In this document: positions 1 to 9,667 of the stretch, piece by piece
Position numbering within the stretch: the first letter of the stretch is position 1
How the letters are laid out: the number at the start of each line of letters is the position of its first letter
Source: a bacterium
Lineage (GTDB): Bacteria > Desulfobacterota > Binatia > Binatales > Binataceae
Reading direction: 5' to 3'
Assembly (NCBI GenBank): GCA_014896235.1
Contig: JADBKU010000009.1
Span: forward strand, 116,536 to 180,535
DNA length: 64,000 bases
Notes under the pieces: generated by a model
Seen by the model: the letters and a program-made list of their open reading frames with translations, nothing else
The model's database searches: none
What the model was told of the DNA's origin: nothing
Translations under genes and position numbers: made by a program

Positions 1-177
1 GCCTCGAAGCTCGCGCCCAAGGTTCTGCATTACAATCAGATGCTGCTCGCGTACGTGCCGCCCCAGGTCAAGGAAGAATACCAGCGCAAACGCGGCGAAC
101 TGTTGCGCAAGTGGGATCAGGAGATGGAAAACCCCGAAGCGCCACGCCATCCGGCGGCCACTCCGGGGCCTTCGTAA
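1..177 (+). CDS. 3' end of an unidentified protein (partial, ends ...ENPEAPRHPAATPGPS)
   Basis: Frame 1 is open from base 1 to TAA at 175-177; 58 codons visible. Confidence 0.55.
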   Translation, partial: ASKLAPKVLHYNQMLLAYVPPQVKEEYQRKRGELLRKWDQEMENPEAPRHPAATPGPS

Positions 178-193
178 ACGCGACAGCGCGCGC

Positions 194-526
194 TCAGGCG
201 ATCGCGTGTTCGACCGCGGCGACCAGATTTTTCTTCGGCACCGCGCCGACGATCTGTTCTTTCACCTCGCCGCCCTTGACGATCACAAGGTTCGGGATGC
301 CGCGGACTCCGAAGCGCGCGGGAGTCATCTGATTGTCGTCCACGTTAATCTTTACGACTTTAAGGCGACCCGCGTACTCATTGGCGAGTTCGTCGACAAT
401 CGGCGCAATCGCGCGGCAGGGCGCGCACCACGGCGCCCAAAAATCGATTAGAACCGGCTGTTCCGACTTCAATACTTCCTGCTCGAAGCTGGCGTCGGTC
501 ACATGATGAACTTTATCGCTGGCCAT
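194..526 (-). CDS. trxA: thioredoxin
   Basis: 110 aa with WCAPC active site and FxVRGIPNLVIVKGG region. Confidence 0.95.
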   Translation of the reverse strand: MASDKVHHVTDASFEQEVLKSEQPVLIDFWAPWCAPCRAIAPIVDELANEYAGRLKVVKINVDDNQMTPARFGVRGIPNLVIVKGGEVKEQIVGAVPKKNLVAAVEHAIA

Positions 527-561
527 CGGAACATTTCTCCTTGCCGAGGCGTTACCAGTTT

Positions 562-590
562 AACTTAAGGTCGCCCGACCTTACAGTCAA
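562..590 (-). promoter_or_regulatory. predicted sigma-70 promoter of trxA with palindromic operator in the spacer
   Basis: Minus strand TTGACT-N17-TAAGTT; spacer region holds TAAGGTCG-cc-CGACCTTA (566-583). Confidence 0.55.
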
Positions 591-805
591 GGTAAACTGA
601 GCCGCAACACCGATCCAAACGCACCACAGATGCGGCCGGTTTCCTTGACAATTCCAGCGTGCGCGTGTTCTACCACGGTCATCGTGCGGACGCCGTCGCG
701 CGGCCATTCGAGGCCGTCGCTACGACACCGCGCCAATGACGATCGACGCGGACGCGAGCCGCCGCTGCAACGCTCCGCCGCAAAGCCATCTGAAGGAGTT
801 CTGCG

Positions 806-1891
806 ATGAAAGCCGCTGTATTTCACGGGCCGAATCAGCCCTTGACGATCGAACAGGTGCAGATTGACAAGCCGCGCGAGCGCGAGGTGCTGGTGCGTAC
901 TGTAGCCAGCGGCGTATGCCACAGCGATCTGCACTTCGTTGACGGTCTTTACCCATACCCTGCGCCAGCCGTGCTCGGCCACGAAGCGGCCGGCGTGGTC
1001 GAAGCGGTCGGACGCGACGTCAGTTACGTCAAGCCGGGCGACCATGTAATCGCGTGCCTTTCGGTCTTTTGCGGCTACTGCAACGAGTGCATGTCCGGCC
1101 ATCCCAACCGCTGCTCGAACCAGCAGGCGACGCAGCGCCCCAAAGGCGAAACGCCGCGGCTTGCGCAGGGCGGCAAGCTGATCCGGCAGTTCGCCAATCT
1201 TTCGACCTACGCCGAACAGATGCTGGTGCATGAAAACGCGCTGGTGAAAATCACCAACGATATTCCGCTCGATCGCGCCGCGCTGATCGGATGCGGCGTG
1301 ACCACCGGCGTGGGCGCCGTGCTCAACACGGCCCGCATCGAGCCGGGCTCCACGGTCGCGGTTTTCGGATGCGGCGGCGTGGGACTCGCGGCGGTGCAAG
1401 GCGCGCGCATCGCCGGAGCCAGGATGATCATCGCGGTCGACCAGTTCGAGAACAAGCTCGCGATGGCGAAGAATCTCGGCGCCACGCATACCGTGGACGC
1501 CTCCCACAGCGACGCGGTCGAGGCGATTCGCGAGCTGACCGGCGGCGGCGTCGATTATTCCTTCGAGGCGGTCGGCGTCAAGAAACTCGCCGAGCAATGC
1601 TTCGACTGTATCAAGGCCGGCGGCACGGCGACGATTATCGGCATGATTCCGGTCGGCCAGAAGGTCGAAATCGACGGTCCGAAAATTCTCACCGAGCGGA
1701 AAATCCAAGGCTCGAACATGGGCTCGAACCGCTTTCGCATCGACATGCCGCGCTACGTCGATTATTACCTGCAGGGCCGGCTCAATCTCGACGACATGAT
1801 CAGCCGCCGCGGCAAGCTCGAGGACGTCAACGACGCCTTCGCCGCGATGAAGCGGGGCGAGGTCGCGCGCACCGTCCTGATGTTCGAATAA
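806..1891 (+). CDS. zinc-dependent alcohol dehydrogenase (MDR family), copy 1
   Basis: 361 aa; GHEAAG, Cys-rich structural zinc loop, GCGGVG Rossmann motif. Confidence 0.9.
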   Translation: MKAAVFHGPNQPLTIEQVQIDKPREREVLVRTVASGVCHSDLHFVDGLYPYPAPAVLGHEAAGVVEAVGRDVSYVKPGDHVIACLSVFCGYCNECMSGHPNRCSNQQATQRPKGETPRLAQGGKLIRQFANLSTYAEQMLVHENALVKITNDIPLDRAALIGCGVTTGVGAVLNTARIEPGSTVAVFGCGGVGLAAVQGARIAGARMIIAVDQFENKLAMAKNLGATHTVDASHSDAVEAIRELTGGGVDYSFEAVGVKKLAEQCFDCIKAGGTATIIGMIPVGQKVEIDGPKILTERKIQGSNMGSNRFRIDMPRYVDYYLQGRLNLDDMISRRGKLEDVNDAFAAMKRGEVARTVLMFE

Positions 1892-1942
1892 CCGTCGGCG
1901 CCGGCGAGCCGCATCAAATCGAAAGCATAGGAGCAAGCGAAA

Positions 1943-3028
1943 ATGAAAGCCGCCGTTTTTCACGGACCGAATCAGCCGCTCAAAATCGAACAGGTCGACG
2001 TCGACGAACCGCGCGACCATGAAGTGCTGGTGCGCACCGCCGCGACCGGCGTATGCCACAGCGATCTGCATTTTGTCGAAGGACTTTATCCGTTTCCCGC
2101 CCCCGCGATTTTGGGCCACGAGGCGGCCGGCGTGGTCGAAAAGGTCGGCAAGGCCGTGACCTACCTGGCGCCCGGCGACCACGTGATCTCCTGCCCGTCG
2201 GTCTTCTGCGGATATTGCGACGAATGCATGTCGGGCCATCCGAATCGATGCTCGAACCGGTGGGCGACGCAGCGCCGCAAAGACGACGCGCCGCGCCTCT
2301 CGCAGAACGGCAAGCCGGTCCGCCAGTTCTCGGACCTATCGACGTATGCCGAAAAGATGCTGGTGCATGAAAACGCGCTGGTGAAAATCACCAAGGACAT
2401 TCCGCTCGACCGCGCGGCGCTGATCGGATGCGGCGTGACCACGGGCGTCGGCGCAGCGCTCAACACCGCGAAGATCGAGCCTGGCTCGACGGTCGCGGTG
2501 TTCGGATGCGGCGGCGTGGGCATCTCGGCGATTCAGGGCGCGCGCATCGCCGGCGCCAGAATGATCATCGCCGTCGATCAGTTCGAGAACAAACTCGCGA
2601 TGGCGAAGAAATTCGGCGCCACCCATACGATCGACGCGTCGCACGCCGACGCGGTCGAGGCGATCGTCAAGATGACCGACGGCGGCGTCGATTATTCGTT
2701 CGAGGCGGTCGGCCTCAAGAAGCTGGCCGAACAGTGCTTCGACTGCATCAAGCCCGGCGGCACGGCGACGATCATCGGCATGATTCCCGTCGGCCAGAAA
2801 GTCGCGCTCGACGGGCCGAAGTTCCTCACCGAACGCAAACTGCAAGGCTCGATGATGGGCGGCAACCGTTTCCGGATCGACATGCCGCGGTATATCGATT
2901 TCTACATGCAGGGCCGGCTAAACCTCGACGACATGATCAGCAAGCGGGCCAGGCTGGAGAACGTCAATGAAGCCTTCGAATCGATGAAGAAAGGCGAGGT
3001 CGCGCGCACCGTCCTGATGTTCGACTAA
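1943..3028 (+). CDS. zinc-dependent alcohol dehydrogenase (MDR family), copy 2
   Basis: 361 aa, same length and very similar to copy 1 throughout. Confidence 0.9.
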   Translation: MKAAVFHGPNQPLKIEQVDVDEPRDHEVLVRTAATGVCHSDLHFVEGLYPFPAPAILGHEAAGVVEKVGKAVTYLAPGDHVISCPSVFCGYCDECMSGHPNRCSNRWATQRRKDDAPRLSQNGKPVRQFSDLSTYAEKMLVHENALVKITKDIPLDRAALIGCGVTTGVGAALNTAKIEPGSTVAVFGCGGVGISAIQGARIAGARMIIAVDQFENKLAMAKKFGATHTIDASHADAVEAIVKMTDGGVDYSFEAVGLKKLAEQCFDCIKPGGTATIIGMIPVGQKVALDGPKFLTERKLQGSMMGGNRFRIDMPRYIDFYMQGRLNLDDMISKRARLENVNEAFESMKKGEVARTVLMFD

Positions 3029-3052
3029 ATCGCGGCTGCGCTTCACGATTTA

Positions 3053-3088
3053 CGCGCCAGGGCTTATCAAGCCCTGGCGCGTTTTTTT
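3053..3088 (+). terminator. intrinsic terminator after tandem ADH genes
   Basis: CGCGCCAGGGCTT-ATC-AAGCCCTGGCGCG followed by TTTTTTT. Confidence 0.92.
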
Positions 3089-3107
3089 CGGGTCGCCAAC
3101 GATGCGG

Positions 3108-4922
3108 TTATTCCCGCTCCCAAATCCGCCATTGCGGCCCCGGCTCGATTGGTTTCCAGCCGTGGCTGAGATAATCCGGCGCGGGCCGCGCGACCGGAAT
3201 CGCGACAAACCGTACGTCAAACCGCCGAATTTCCGCGTCGAGATCGGTTCCGGTTTGCGCATAGGCCCGCATCATCCCGTTTTCCACTAAATCCGCCATT
3301 TGCCGATCGGCCGATTCCCCCCAGCCGTAGGACCGCGCGGCGGCAAGCGCTTTTTCGTGGAATTCGTTTTCGTTCAATCCCTCCAGGCGGGCATTGAGCG
3401 CGGTGCGCGTCTCCCAGTCCCGGTCGTTCAGAACCGCGCTAATGAACGCCGCATATCCGGCAAGCGGTCGCGTGCCGCTCACGATCGATTCGAATGCGCA
3501 GAATCCGGAATCGCCCGCAATCACGGCGCCGGCAGGAAACAGTCGCGGCTGGTTCGCCGAGGTCTGGGAAACAAATCGCAAGTAGCGATTTAACTCGAGT
3601 CGTGAATTGACGCCGCGTTCCACCTCGATCTTTCTGAGCGTCAATCCCGAAGAAACCTCGAGCAACATCACAACCGCCGCCAGCGTCGCCAACGCGGCTG
3701 GCCGCGCGCGCAAGCCGTAACGAACGATCTGCGCCGCCATCAGAATGATCAGACTCGACACGCCAACGCCCCAGACATAGCGCCAGTGCCCCGCCCGCAA
3801 ATCCATTCCAGTAAAAATGTGATTATTTGACAGAGCGATGGCGGCGACAGCCACGCACCATAAGTAAAAGCCCTCGCGACGCGGCTTCCGCCAAATCCAA
3901 ACAGCGATCAGTACGAGCAGGCCGAGGGCGATTTTAGGCAGCAGGAAAAAACCGAATCGAGGAACCGGCGCATAAACGCCAAGACGGCGCAGAGCATCCG
4001 GATTAAGTTGCGATTTAGTCAATAATTCCGCAACGATCGCAGGACCGCCGACCAGCAGAGCGAGGCCGAAAATCGCGGCGTATGAGTGACGATTCCTGCG
4101 ATCGATGAGGCAGGCCAGAATCAACGCGCCCGCCGCGGCGGTCCAGTAATAGAACCAGACATAAAACAGCGCGCCGGTCGCGACGCCGGCGGCCAATAGC
4201 GCTTTGCTATTTTTCTCGCCTTCCACCGCAATGCTCACCAGCAGAATCTGCAGCAACAGAATCGGCAGCCCGACCGCGGGATCGATAACCCTCCACTGAT
4301 TGAGCAAATCCTGGCCGTCGTAGAGCGTCGGCAAATGGCCAACGGCGGCCTGATAGGTCCGCAACGCCTGCAAAAAACCGGGTTGTGCGAGCGTAACGCC
4401 ACAATCCGCCAGCATCAGAATCGTGCAGAAGGCGCTTGCCCACGGCGATCGCAGCCAGTGAAAAAAGAGGCAGAACAACATGAGCGGAACGGCGATTCCC
4501 GCCCAGATGCGCCAGATCAAATTAACGTCCAGCACCGGCAGGCCGAGCACGCGAGCCAACGCTACGGCGGGAACGAATTGCGCGCCTTGATAAATCGTCG
4601 CGGCGGCGGGCACGGTCACGTCGCTCAAGGAAAAGCCGCTACCGAAATAGGCCTGCGATGCGAGCTGAAGATAATACTGATTGTCTTTGTCGGCGACGTA
4701 AGCGACGGAACCAGTGCTATGGAACCAGAGAGCATAAGGAAGAAGTGAAAAGATCAGCCCGATCGCGGCGGCTGCGATCGCCGCCAATATGAGAGCTGTG
4801 AGGGAGCAAGAGACCGGCTCGGCCGTTTGCATTCCGACGCAAAACTCATCCGCGCGCCTTAGCCAGTCCCGAGCGGTCATCTCGAATGGTATTCGCGGTA
4901 TCGGCGAACCGCGGTCAACCAA
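3108..4922 (-). CDS. polytopic membrane protein, possibly GT-C-like
   Basis: 604 aa with many hydrophobic segments; family not assigned. Confidence 0.6.
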   Translation of the reverse strand: MVDRGSPIPRIPFEMTARDWLRRADEFCVGMQTAEPVSCSLTALILAAIAAAAIGLIFSLLPYALWFHSTGSVAYVADKDNQYYLQLASQAYFGSGFSLSDVTVPAAATIYQGAQFVPAVALARVLGLPVLDVNLIWRIWAGIAVPLMLFCLFFHWLRSPWASAFCTILMLADCGVTLAQPGFLQALRTYQAAVGHLPTLYDGQDLLNQWRVIDPAVGLPILLLQILLVSIAVEGEKNSKALLAAGVATGALFYVWFYYWTAAAGALILACLIDRRNRHSYAAIFGLALLVGGPAIVAELLTKSQLNPDALRRLGVYAPVPRFGFFLLPKIALGLLVLIAVWIWRKPRREGFYLWCVAVAAIALSNNHIFTGMDLRAGHWRYVWGVGVSSLIILMAAQIVRYGLRARPAALATLAAVVMLLEVSSGLTLRKIEVERGVNSRLELNRYLRFVSQTSANQPRLFPAGAVIAGDSGFCAFESIVSGTRPLAGYAAFISAVLNDRDWETRTALNARLEGLNENEFHEKALAAARSYGWGESADRQMADLVENGMMRAYAQTGTDLDAEIRRFDVRFVAIPVARPAPDYLSHGWKPIEPGPQWRIWERE

Positions 4923-4932
4923 GATGAAAACA

Positions 4933-4956
4933 AGCCGGCCCCGTGCGGGGCCGGCT
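4933..4956 (-). terminator. intrinsic terminator after the amidohydrolase gene
   Basis: AGCCGGCCCC-gcac-GGGGCCGGCT then TGTTTTC on minus strand. Confidence 0.75.
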
Positions 4957-4987
4957 CTTTCATTGTTGGTGGCTTAAATCAGGAACG

Positions 4988-6235
4988 TCAGTTAATTGCG
5001 CTCGCGCGGCGGCTCAGCAGCGCGTTCACGTCGAACTTGAAGAACTTCGCGGCGTTAAGGCCCAAGATCTTCGCGCGCTGATCGTCCGTCAGATGGCCCA
5101 TCTGGCGTTCGATCGCAGCGGCCGAATGCGGCCACGAACCTTCGTGATGCGGATAGTCGTTGGCCCACATGAAGTTGTCGACCAGGTTGTACTTCACCGC
5201 CAAATCGAGACCGACGCGATCTTCCTGGAACGTGCAGGCGCCATTGCTGCGGAAATATTCGCTGGGCAGTTTCGGCAGTTTCGGAAACGCCCACATATGA
5301 TGTTTTCGGTAAGCCTCGTCCATCGCGTCGAGCGCCCACGGCACCCAGCCGATGCCGCATTCGATCGCGGCGAAACGGATTTTCGGAAACCGCTCGATCA
5401 CGCCCGACGCGCATAGGTTCGCGATCGGCTCGATCGTCGGCGAAAGCGAATGCGAAACGTAATTGATCACCGCGCCGCCGTCTTTCCGGGCCGCGCGCGG
5501 GTCGCGTCCGGTCGAAATATGGAAAGTGATCGGCAGGTCGCAATCCTGAATCGCCGCCCACATCGGGTCGTAGATCGGCAGGTTATAATTCGGATGGCGC
5601 GCATCGTAATTGCCGAAAATCGGTTTGCAGGGCAGTGAAATTCCGCGGAAGCCGATCTTCGCGACGCGTTTGATTTCCGCGATCGCGAGATTAACGTCGG
5701 CGGTCATGATCGCGGCCATCGGCGACATGAATTCGTTGTACGGTCCGAAGGTCTCCCACGCCCAATCGTTCCAGACCTTGCACTGCGCGGCGCCGAATTC
5801 GGCGTCCTGCGTCGCCCACATCAGCAAGCCCTTGTTGGGGAAAATGATCTCGGCGTCGATTCCGTCCAGCGCATGATCCTTGATGCGCTCGGCCACGGTA
5901 TAGCCGGTCTTGTTGCGCAGCGCGTCTTCACCCTCGAATTTGAACGCGTGTTCGGGCGCGCGCGAGCGCTGCCATCCCTCCGAGACCATCCACTTGACGC
6001 CCTTCTCATCGACCTCAATATGCGGCAGGCGCTTGCGATACTTTTCGTCCATCCGCTCCTGCCACAGGCCGGAAGGCTCGTTGCAGTGGCAGTCGGTGGA
6101 GATCATCAGGTATTTGTGCGGGTCGCCGGGGCGCGCCGTGCGCGTCCATCCCTGATGGCCGGGGGTTTCAAGACGCCATTGATTGTTGACGTCGACAGTC
6201 TGACTGGTTTCCTCGATCATCGCTTCCTCCGTCAT
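4988..6235 (-). CDS. amidohydrolase family protein (TIM-barrel metal-dependent hydrolase)
   Basis: 415 aa; STDCHCNEP N-terminus, ISLPCKP, NDYPHHEGSWPHS motif. Confidence 0.85.
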   Translation of the reverse strand: MTEEAMIEETSQTVDVNNQWRLETPGHQGWTRTARPGDPHKYLMISTDCHCNEPSGLWQERMDEKYRKRLPHIEVDEKGVKWMVSEGWQRSRAPEHAFKFEGEDALRNKTGYTVAERIKDHALDGIDAEIIFPNKGLLMWATQDAEFGAAQCKVWNDWAWETFGPYNEFMSPMAAIMTADVNLAIAEIKRVAKIGFRGISLPCKPIFGNYDARHPNYNLPIYDPMWAAIQDCDLPITFHISTGRDPRAARKDGGAVINYVSHSLSPTIEPIANLCASGVIERFPKIRFAAIECGIGWVPWALDAMDEAYRKHHMWAFPKLPKLPSEYFRSNGACTFQEDRVGLDLAVKYNLVDNFMWANDYPHHEGSWPHSAAAIERQMGHLTDDQRAKILGLNAAKFFKFDVNALLSRRASAIN

Positions 6236-6385
6236 AAGCGTGGCTGAATCGTAGGATCCGATAAAATTATCTATTCAAGACTATTCAGCGTTCCGCGCCG
6301 TGTCCAGCGAAGATTGCGCTGGCGAATTTCGGCATGGAATGCGAACGGCGCCGCCCAGACGCGAGCAGCCAGCCATACGCGGCGT

Positions 6386-7258
6386 TCAGATCAGGCCGGC
6401 CGTCTTCATCGCGGCGCGCAGTTTTTCGGCCGCCGGCGGCGTCATCGGCACTAGCGGCATCCGGACCTCGTTCGAGCATTTGCCCATCAACGCGCACGCC
6501 TGCTTGATCGGGATCGGATTCGTTTCGATGAACAATGCGCGCATCAGCGGCAGCATTCGGAAATGCAGATCTCGGGCGCGGGCGAAATCTCCTTCGAGGC
6601 CCGCCGCCGCCAGCTCGTGCATCTCGCGCGGCATGATATTCGTGATCACCGAAATCACGCCCTTGGCGCCCATCGCCATCAGCGGCAGGGTCAACGAATC
6701 GTCGCCGGCGAGCATCGTCAGCCGTTCGCCGCACAGCTTCAGGATGTCCGAGCACTGGTCCATCGAGCCTGACGCTTCCTTGATGCCGACAACATTGCGG
6801 ATGTCGCACATGCGGGCGAAGGTCTCGGGCGCGATATTCGAGCCGGTGCGTCCGGGGATGTTGTAAACGATCAGCGGGAGATCGACCGCCGACGCGATCG
6901 CCTTGTAATGGCGATAGATGCCGTCCTGGGTGGGCTTGTTGTAGTACGGCGAGATCAAAAGCGCGCCGTCGGCGCCGGCCTCGCGCGCGTAGGTGGTCAG
7001 CCGAATCGCCTCGGCCGTCGAATTCGAACCGGTGCCGGCGACCACCGGCACGCGCCGGCGCGCCTGGTCGATGACGACCTTGATTACCTGCTCATGTTCG
7101 GCGTGGCTGAGCGTCGCCGATTCTCCGGTCGAACCGCACGGCACCAGTCCGTCGATGCCCGACTGGATTTGCCATTCGACCAGTTCGCGCAGAGCTTTTT
7201 CATCGATCGCGCCGTCGCGAAACGGCGTGACCAGAGCCGAAAATGCGCCGTGAAACAT
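6386..7258 (-). CDS. dapA: 4-hydroxy-tetrahydrodipicolinate synthase
   Basis: 290 aa; GSTGE, YNIPGRTG, IKEASG motifs. Confidence 0.95.
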   Translation of the reverse strand: MFHGAFSALVTPFRDGAIDEKALRELVEWQIQSGIDGLVPCGSTGESATLSHAEHEQVIKVVIDQARRRVPVVAGTGSNSTAEAIRLTTYAREAGADGALLISPYYNKPTQDGIYRHYKAIASAVDLPLIVYNIPGRTGSNIAPETFARMCDIRNVVGIKEASGSMDQCSDILKLCGERLTMLAGDDSLTLPLMAMGAKGVISVITNIMPREMHELAAAGLEGDFARARDLHFRMLPLMRALFIETNPIPIKQACALMGKCSNEVRMPLVPMTPPAAEKLRAAMKTAGLI

Positions 7259-7263
7259 GCCGA

Positions 7264-8166
7264 CTACCTCCCGCCGGGTACGGCCGGAATCAATTCGGCG
7301 TCGTCGAGTTCAATCTCGCCGCGGAAAACCTCGACCGCTTCGCCAGTCATGAAGACGTGGTTCGCGCCAACGCCGCTTTCGCGCCATTCGATTTCCAGCG
7401 GTCCGCCGCGCAGTTCGACCGTCGCGCGCCGCGCGGATCGTCCGGTCAGGACGGAAGCGACCAGCGCCGCGCACGCGCCCGTGCCGCAAGCGAGCGTTTC
7501 GCCCGACCCGCGCTCCCATACGCGCATCCGCAGGCGATCGCGCGCGACCGGCAGGATGAATTCGGTGTTGACGCGCCGCGGAAAAAATGGATGGCGCTCG
7601 AACTGTGAGCCCAAGCGGGCGAATTCCACATCGTCGAGCGCGAAAATTCCTTCGTCCGCGACAAACGTCACGCAATGCGGATTGCCCATCGAGACCGCGG
7701 TGATGCGGTATTCGCGGCCCGCGACCTCAAGCGGAAAATCGATTATGCGGCCGTCGCGCGCGACGGGAATCTCGCGCCCCTCGAGAATCGGCTCGCCCAT
7801 ATCGACGGTCGCGGCGACGGCGCGGCCGTCAACCGTCTTGAGCACGATCGTCCTGGCGCCGCAATCGGTATCGACGACCAGCGGATTCTTTCGGCCGCCC
7901 GAAAGCTCGTATTGCAGGCGGGCGACGCAGCGGATCGCGTTACCGCACATCTCGCCGCGGCTGCCGTCGGCGTTGTACATCTCCATCCGCACGTCGGCGT
8001 GCGCGGACGGACAAAGCAGGATAAGCCCGTCGCCGCCGATTCCGAAATGCCGGTCCGACAATCGCTTCGCCAGCGCGCCCGGATCGGCCGGCCGCAGGGC
8101 GTCGGCCGCGACATAGATGTAGTCGTTGCCGCATCCGTGCATCTTGACGAACGCCAGCTTACTCAT
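7264..8166 (-). CDS. dapF: diaminopimelate epimerase
   Basis: Start MSKLAFVKMHGCGNDY; MCGNAIRC and ERGSGETLACGTGACA motifs. Confidence 0.95.
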   Translation of the reverse strand: MSKLAFVKMHGCGNDYIYVAADALRPADPGALAKRLSDRHFGIGGDGLILLCPSAHADVRMEMYNADGSRGEMCGNAIRCVARLQYELSGGRKNPLVVDTDCGARTIVLKTVDGRAVAATVDMGEPILEGREIPVARDGRIIDFPLEVAGREYRITAVSMGNPHCVTFVADEGIFALDDVEFARLGSQFERHPFFPRRVNTEFILPVARDRLRMRVWERGSGETLACGTGACAALVASVLTGRSARRATVELRGGPLEIEWRESGVGANHVFMTGEAVEVFRGEIELDDAELIPAVPGGR

Positions 8167-9427
8167 CGGGACCGCCCCGGAACGTGACCAGATGTTCGTT
8201 GCGGACAATGTCGTCGAAACTGTCGCGATCGCGGATCACATGAGCGTAATCGCCCTCGACCAGGACCTCCGCCGCGCGCGGACGGCTGTTGTAGTTCGAC
8301 GCCATCACGAACCCGTAAGCGCCCGCGCTCATCACCGCCAGCAAATCGCCGGATTCGACGGCGGGCAGTTCGCGTTCGCGGGCGAAGAAATCGCCGCTTT
8401 CACAGACCGGTCCGACCACGTCGGCGACCAATCGCGCGCCGCCCTTGCGCGGCGAGACCGGCGCGATTTCATGATACGCCTCGTACAACACCGGCCGGAT
8501 CAGATCGTTCATCGCGCCGTCCACCACGATAAAGCGCTTGACGTCGGTCTCCTTGACGTAGAGCACCCTGGTCAGAAAGACGCCGGCATTGCCGACCAGC
8601 ACCCGGCCCGGCTCGATAATGATCTTCAGGCCGATATTCTTGAGCGGCCCCAGCAGCGCGCGCGCATAATCCGCGGGCGACGGCGGCTGCTCCTGATACG
8701 GAATTCCCAGCCCGCCGCCCAAATCGAGATATTTGAGCGAAATTCCAGCTTCACGCAGTTCGGCGACGATTTTTGCGGTCTTCCGGCCAGCCTCCGCGAA
8801 GGGGTCGGTCTCGGTGATCTGCGAGCCGATATGCGTGCTCAATCCCGCCAGCTCCAGATTCGGCAGCGTGCGCGCCTCGGCGTAATATTCGTGCACTTGC
8901 GAAAGCGGAACGCCGAATTTGCTGTCGCGATGGCCGGTGGAGATGTGCGGATGGGTTCCTGGATCGAGATCGGGATTCACGCGCAGGCTGACCGGCGCCT
9001 TGAGCTTCATCCGCGTCGCGATCATGGAAATACGATGCAGCTCCGGGCGCGACTCGACGTTGATCATCAGGATTTTCGCCTTGAGCGCCGCCTCGATCTC
9101 CTCGTCGGTTTTGCCGACGCCCGAAAAGACGATTTTGCCGGCATCCGCGCCCGCCTTCAGGCATCGCATCAACTCGCCCACTGAAACGATATCGAAGCCC
9201 GCGCCCATCTCGTTGAACAGCTTGAGCACGCTCAGGTTCGACAACGCCTTCATCGCGAAACAGATCAGGCTGTCCGTGCCCTTGAAGGCGTCGGCCAGAA
9301 CCCGGTAATGGCGCCGCAAAGTGCGCGCGCTATAGACGTAGAGCGGAGTGCCAAGGCGCGCCGCAAGGTCGCTCAGCGAAACGTCTTCGGCATAAAGTTG
9401 GTTGTCGCGATAGGTGAAATAATTCAT
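8159..9427 (-). CDS. lysA: diaminopimelate decarboxylase
   Basis: 422 aa; PLYVYSARTLR, FAMKAL (PLP Lys), GGGLGIPY, PVCESGD. Confidence 0.95.
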   Translation of the reverse strand: MNYFTYRDNQLYAEDVSLSDLAARLGTPLYVYSARTLRRHYRVLADAFKGTDSLICFAMKALSNLSVLKLFNEMGAGFDIVSVGELMRCLKAGADAGKIVFSGVGKTDEEIEAALKAKILMINVESRPELHRISMIATRMKLKAPVSLRVNPDLDPGTHPHISTGHRDSKFGVPLSQVHEYYAEARTLPNLELAGLSTHIGSQITETDPFAEAGRKTAKIVAELREAGISLKYLDLGGGLGIPYQEQPPSPADYARALLGPLKNIGLKIIIEPGRVLVGNAGVFLTRVLYVKETDVKRFIVVDGAMNDLIRPVLYEAYHEIAPVSPRKGGARLVADVVGPVCESGDFFARERELPAVESGDLLAVMSAGAYGFVMASNYNSRPRAAEVLVEGDYAHVIRDRDSFDDIVRNEHLVTFRGGPDE

Positions 9428-9667
9428 TTCATTCGGCGCGGCCGGCAGTTCCGCCCTAAACCGCGGTAGACGACGTTTTTATCATACGCCGAGCCTTCCC
9501 CGAAACGCGCGCCCGGCTCGATTGCCGCATCGGGGGCATTTCGGTAGTGATGAATCCGGCGCGGGCGCGTTCTAACGGTTTTGGTCTTTAAGATGCATCC
9601 GAAGCGGCTGGCGCAGCGCGATTGGAGCGTATCGAATACCGCCTGAACACGCACACGGCGGGGCGAC

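Noticed and set aside
587-2239. 550-aa minus-strand ORF opposite the tandem ADH genes (and similar long ORFs at 10458..11939+, 24698..26575-, 50340..52265-)
   Set aside because: Each lies antisense to a clear conserved gene, is Arg/His/Asp-rich and has no family motifs; these are shadow ORFs of high-GC codon bias.
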